NCBI GenBank assembly: GCA_025800365.1
Contig: JAOXRT010000222.1
Span: 1-43,315, forward strand
Reading direction: 5' to 3'
DNA from: Cellvibrionaceae bacterium
Lineage (GTDB): Bacteria; Pseudomonadota; Gammaproteobacteria; Pseudomonadales; Cellvibrionaceae
DNA: 43,315 nucleotides
This document shows, in pieces, positions 40,651 through 43,315 of this stretch (position 1 is its first letter; every line of letters starts with the position of its first letter). Under the pieces are notes generated by a model. That model searched no databases. It was not told the DNA's origin and worked only from the letters and a program-made list of their open reading frames with translations. The position numbers and the translations under genes are program-made.

Positions 40651-42060
40651 ATGTTAAAGAATCTAACGCGTCGCAAGTTTGTTCAGGGCAGTATGGCTGC
40701 CAGTTTGGCCGCGGCTAGTGCGCCAAGTTTCTCGCTACCTAAAGTAAATACGCAAAATGTTCCGCCGTTAAATATTGATAAGCAAAAGCGTGCTCTCGTG
40801 TGCATCATGCTTGATGGCGGCAACGACAGTTTTAATATGTTGGTGCCACATTCTGCCAAGCACTACAGTGAATATGCCAAAACCCGTGCAAATCTTGCAT
40901 TAGCAAAAGATAGCTTGCTGCCCTTGCAAGGCTTTGCCGATAAAGAAGGACGAGAGTTTGCTTTGCATCCATCTATGCCTGAAGTGGCAGAATTGTTTGG
41001 GCAAGAAAAATTATCGTTCGTGGCCAATATCGCGCCTCTTATTGAGCCAGTGAACAAGCAAGCTTTTTTAGATCGCAGTGCGCGTGTGCCGCTAGGTTTG
41101 CTGTCTCACGCTGATCAGTTTAAACACTGGCAGACTTCAAGGCCCGATCTGCGTGTGCAACAAGGTTGGTTTGGTTATTTCGCAGATGCCTTACAGCCCG
41201 ATAAAAAAGCCGATCAGATTCCAATGAATATCTCATTGGCGGGCTCCAATATCATGCAAAACGGCCGCCGTAGCACTCACTACTCCATTACGGGTTCTGG
41301 CAGTGTCGGTTTAGTCGTTAATGAAGAAGAAAGTGATCTAAACCGCGCCATATTGCGCAGTTTTGAAACGGTATTGAATACGTCTTATGCAGGCGATCCC
41401 TTTAAGCAAAGCTACCTTTCGATTACTCGTGAGGCACAGCTTCAGCATCGTAAATATCGCGATGCGGTAGAAAAGATTAGCCTACCTATCGAATTTAGCG
41501 ATAGTGATCTTTCTAAGCAGTTAGCGAAAGTCGCACAGAGTATAGCGGCGGCTGAAGAGCTAGGCCTACCTCAACAGACTTACTTCTTGCGTTATATTGG
41601 CTGGGATCATCATGATGATTTGTTAAACAGCCAGGCTCGTATGTTGCGAGTGTTGAGTAAAGCTATGGGTGAATTCCAACAGGCTATAGATTTGCTTGGC
41701 TTGTCAGAAAACGTTTTATGTTTCACCGGTTCTGACTTTGGCCGTACATTGACGTCAAATGGCAATGGTAGCGATCACGGCTGGGGTGGTCACTGTATGG
41801 TAATGGGTGATGCCGTTAAAGGCGGGCAGGTGCTGGGAGATTATCCGGCACTATCTCTGGGTGATAAAAACCCGCTCGATGTAGGTGGCGGTGTGCTAAT
41901 ACCGACTTTGCCTACTGATGTACTCTTCGCCCAGCTGTCCATGTGGTTTGGTGTGCAGGAAAGCGACATTCCTAAGTTGTTCCCTAATCTGAAAAATTTT
42001 GCAGCGGATAGTGCGAGCGGTGAAGATTGGCCGCGTCTAGACCTTTTAAATAATCTATGA
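40651..42060 (+). CDS. DUF1501-family protein with Tat signal
   Basis: 469-residue protein with a twin-arginine signal (NLTRRKFVQGSMAASLAAASA), so folded in the cytoplasm and exported by Tat. Family motifs: RALVCIMLDGGNDSFNMLVPH, HPSMPEVAELF, YFADALQ, and near the C-terminus CFTGSDFGRTLTSNGNGSDHGWGGHCMVMGDAVKGG, which resembles the metal-binding end of alkaline-phosphatase-like folds. It follows the DUF1800 gene by 1 bp and overlaps the AraC regulator start by 4 bp. Together with DUF1800 it is an unexplained, very common pair of bacteria. Confidence 0.92.
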   Translation: MLKNLTRRKFVQGSMAASLAAASAPSFSLPKVNTQNVPPLNIDKQKRALVCIMLDGGNDSFNMLVPHSAKHYSEYAKTRANLALAKDSLLPLQGFADKEGREFALHPSMPEVAELFGQEKLSFVANIAPLIEPVNKQAFLDRSARVPLGLLSHADQFKHWQTSRPDLRVQQGWFGYFADALQPDKKADQIPMNISLAGSNIMQNGRRSTHYSITGSGSVGLVVNEEESDLNRAILRSFETVLNTSYAGDPFKQSYLSITREAQLQHRKYRDAVEKISLPIEFSDSDLSKQLAKVAQSIAAAEELGLPQQTYFLRYIGWDHHDDLLNSQARMLRVLSKAMGEFQQAIDLLGLSENVLCFTGSDFGRTLTSNGNGSDHGWGGHCMVMGDAVKGGQVLGDYPALSLGDKNPLDVGGGVLIPTLPTDVLFAQLSMWFGVQESDIPKLFPNLKNFAADSASGEDWPRLDLLNNL

Positions 42061-42977
42061 ATACATTAAGCGTTAAACCGCTGCAGCTTGGGGCTGAGAA
42101 CCACCTATTGGGTGGTTTAAAGCCCCAGTGGCAAAGCCGTATGGCCACCGCGACCCGTTTGATTCGTGAAAACTTTAACGAATCTATCGACTGGAACTGG
42201 CTGGCCCAGCAGTGCGCGGTATCACCAAGTCATTTTCATTATGTATTTAAAAATGCTTTTAATGAGGGGCCTGGAAGTTTTCAGCGAAGAATTCGATTGC
42301 AGTACGCTCTAAGTCAATTACAGCTCAGCGCTAAGAGCGTAACCGAGGTGGCTTTAGAATCTGGTTTTTCCTCCTCGCAAGCTTTGGCAAAAGCTCTACG
42401 CAGAGTATTGGGCTTAAGTGCCTCCGATGTTAGGCAGCTGTGTAGTGAGCAGAGTGCGAACGTTTGGCATTCCTTGTTGCCAAAGCTCGGGCAACCTCAT
42501 CCAGATTTTCCTGAAAGTCTAGACAATTCCTTGTTGGACAGCATCAAGATCACTGTCGAGCAAAGGCCTGAGCGCCATTTCTATTTGCATGAAGCGGGTA
42601 TTCAATCGGTATCTCAAATTTACACGGCCTGTAAAGAGTATCTGCCGATGAGTTGCGATAAGGTTTTTGTATTTTCGCCCTGGGATGCTTGCACAGATCC
42701 TAGCTCGGTACATTACTATTGGGGCTATGAAGCCGATAAAGATTTGGCGAACTACTGTGTGCCTGAGCGAAATTACTTGCAGGCAATGGTTGTGGTTGAA
42801 TCAGAAGCTTGTTACCTAATGGTTTGGGAAGCGATTTATCGTTATCTATCGCTTAACGAGTTTGCAATAGACCAAGAAGCTTTTCTTTGTGATGAGGTAG
42901 CCGTTCAGCAACCCGTGGAAGGCGGTATGTTGGTGACTATATGCTTGCCCGTAGTGTTGACCAATAAAGAAAGCTAG
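42057..42977 (+). CDS. AraC-family regulator with GyrI-like C-terminal domain
   Basis: 306-residue regulator. The AraC double helix-turn-helix is at the N-terminus (about 28-128): FNESIDWNWLAQQCAVSPSHFHYVFKNAFNEGPGSFQRRIRL and SVTEVALESGFSSSQALAKALRRVLG. Residues about 145-303 form a GyrI/Rob-like ligand-binding domain (ITVEQRPERHFYLHEAG, YYWGYEADKD, ACYLMVWEAIYRYLSLN). This arrangement is that of Rob and MarA-GyrI proteins. The start overlaps the stop of the DUF1501 gene (ATGA), so it is translated with the DUF1800/DUF1501 pair, and probably regulates it. A terminator follows. Confidence 0.9.
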   Translation: MNTLSVKPLQLGAENHLLGGLKPQWQSRMATATRLIRENFNESIDWNWLAQQCAVSPSHFHYVFKNAFNEGPGSFQRRIRLQYALSQLQLSAKSVTEVALESGFSSSQALAKALRRVLGLSASDVRQLCSEQSANVWHSLLPKLGQPHPDFPESLDNSLLDSIKITVEQRPERHFYLHEAGIQSVSQIYTACKEYLPMSCDKVFVFSPWDACTDPSSVHYYWGYEADKDLANYCVPERNYLQAMVVVESEACYLMVWEAIYRYLSLNEFAIDQEAFLCDEVAVQQPVEGGMLVTICLPVVLTNKES

Positions 42978-43008
42978 CCAATAAAGAAATCTAGTCAGTG
43001 AATACTAA

Positions 43009-43046
43009 AAAGCCTGCCCATAAAAATGAGCAGGCTTTCTTGTTTT
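43009..43046 (+). terminator. Rho-independent terminator after the AraC/GyrI gene
   Basis: AAAGCCTGC (43009-43017) pairs with GCAGGCTTT (43030-43038); inner CAT/ATG pairs extend the stem; TTCTTGTTTT follows. It can also act on the convergent ThDP-enzyme gene, because of the A run on the other side. Confidence 0.8.
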
Positions 43047-43079
43047 ATCAACCCTTATGTAGCGATAAAACTAATAAGC

Positions 43080-43315
43080 TTAAATCGAACAGGTCAGCTC
43101 ACCCAAACGCTCGGTGAGCTTTTTGTTCTCGCTGTAATCAATTGGGATTACGATTAAGCTTGGGCCATCGGTTTCAAAGGCGTTTTTAATGGCGTCTTGC
43201 AAATCACGAGAATTATCCACGCGCTGTGCATGCCAGCCAAAAGATTCTGCCAGTGGTACCCAGTGTGGGTTGCCGAAATCCAAATCGGTATGTTTACCAA
43301 ATTCGTTTTCTTGCT
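43080..43315 (-). CDS. Acetolactate-synthase-like ThDP enzyme, C-terminal end (5' part outside window)
   Basis: Only the last 78 codons are visible, ending at TAA 43080-43082; the frame runs off the right edge. The sequence HTDLDFGNPHWVPLAESFGWHAQRV, then AIKNAFETDGPSLIVIPIDYSENKKL, matches the C-terminal ThDP domain of acetolactate-synthase-type enzymes; VDYSDN/IDYSEN followed by KL is typical of the AlsS and related decarboxylase group. The Met at 43283 is internal and not the start. Biosynthetic and catabolic acetolactate synthase, and other ThDP decarboxylases, cannot be told apart with this short piece. Confidence 0.8.
   Translation of the reverse strand, partial: QENEFGKHTDLDFGNPHWVPLAESFGWHAQRVDNSRDLQDAIKNAFETDGPSLIVIPIDYSENKKLTERLGELTCSI

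Noticed and set aside
1-43315. CRISPR array, tRNA/rRNA genes or prophage
   Set aside because: Reading through the gaps showed no regularly spaced repeats, no cloverleaf-like segments and no phage structural or integrase genes.

Overview
The window reads as chromosomal DNA of a free-living, aerobic, probably marine gammaproteobacterium. The main support is the order yrfG-hslR-...-hslO-pckA, which matches the enterobacterial and pseudomonad arrangement. A hybrid peroxiredoxin-glutaredoxin, a Fur-type box before a TonB receptor and DUF1800/DUF1501 and DUF885 proteins fit the same picture. A Cellvibrionales/Spongiibacter-like lineage is a guess from gene content, not something proved here. I see no tRNA, rRNA, CRISPR array, prophage or transposase.

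Region by region. 1-7070 (minus) is a catabolic operon read PaaN-type aldehyde dehydrogenase, SCP-x-type thiolase, acyl-CoA ligase, hotdog thioesterase, nitronate-monooxygenase-family flavoprotein, thiolase (cut by the window edge): an aldehyde-to-acid-to-CoA-to-thiolysis route. 7235-9765 holds a rhodanese diverging from an FtrA-like AraC regulator, then a regulator made of two fused HxlR units. 9829-13072 (minus) is a Fur-type siderophore-uptake pair (TonB receptor plus PepSY membrane protein). 13440-15120 is a tandem pair of secreted formylglycine-generating-enzyme-like proteins that lack the catalytic cysteines. 15113-18349 is a TetR regulator diverging from an overlapping three-gene cassette: Rieske oxygenase, a small membrane protein resembling styrene oxide isomerase, and a PF10118 di-metal protein.

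18378-25972 carries housekeeping and stress genes: CPA2 cation/proton antiporter, peroxiredoxin-glutaredoxin with an OxyR-like operator, CPBP protease, DUF3137 protein, DUF885 lipoprotein and CysQ. Two palindromes sharing the same outer core flank the CPBP/DUF3137 block. 26070-32000 is yrfG-hslR-[HtrA-like protease-DUF4124]-hslO-pckA, ending in a perfect terminator.

32462-37341 is the most unusual block: a seven-gene compact operon with a helical-repeat protein, a pseudo-receiver protein, a Ras/MglA-like GTPase, a divergent roadblock-like protein, a canonical roadblock/LC7 protein, an Aer-type PAS protein and a PhnD-like binding protein without a signal peptide. It looks like a cytoplasmic GTPase-based sensory system that I cannot match to a named one. 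37480-42977 has a DUF2007/zinc-ribbon protein, an exported beta-rich protein, and a DUF1800-DUF1501-AraC/GyrI operon. The right edge holds the C-terminal end of an acetolactate-synthase-like ThDP enzyme.
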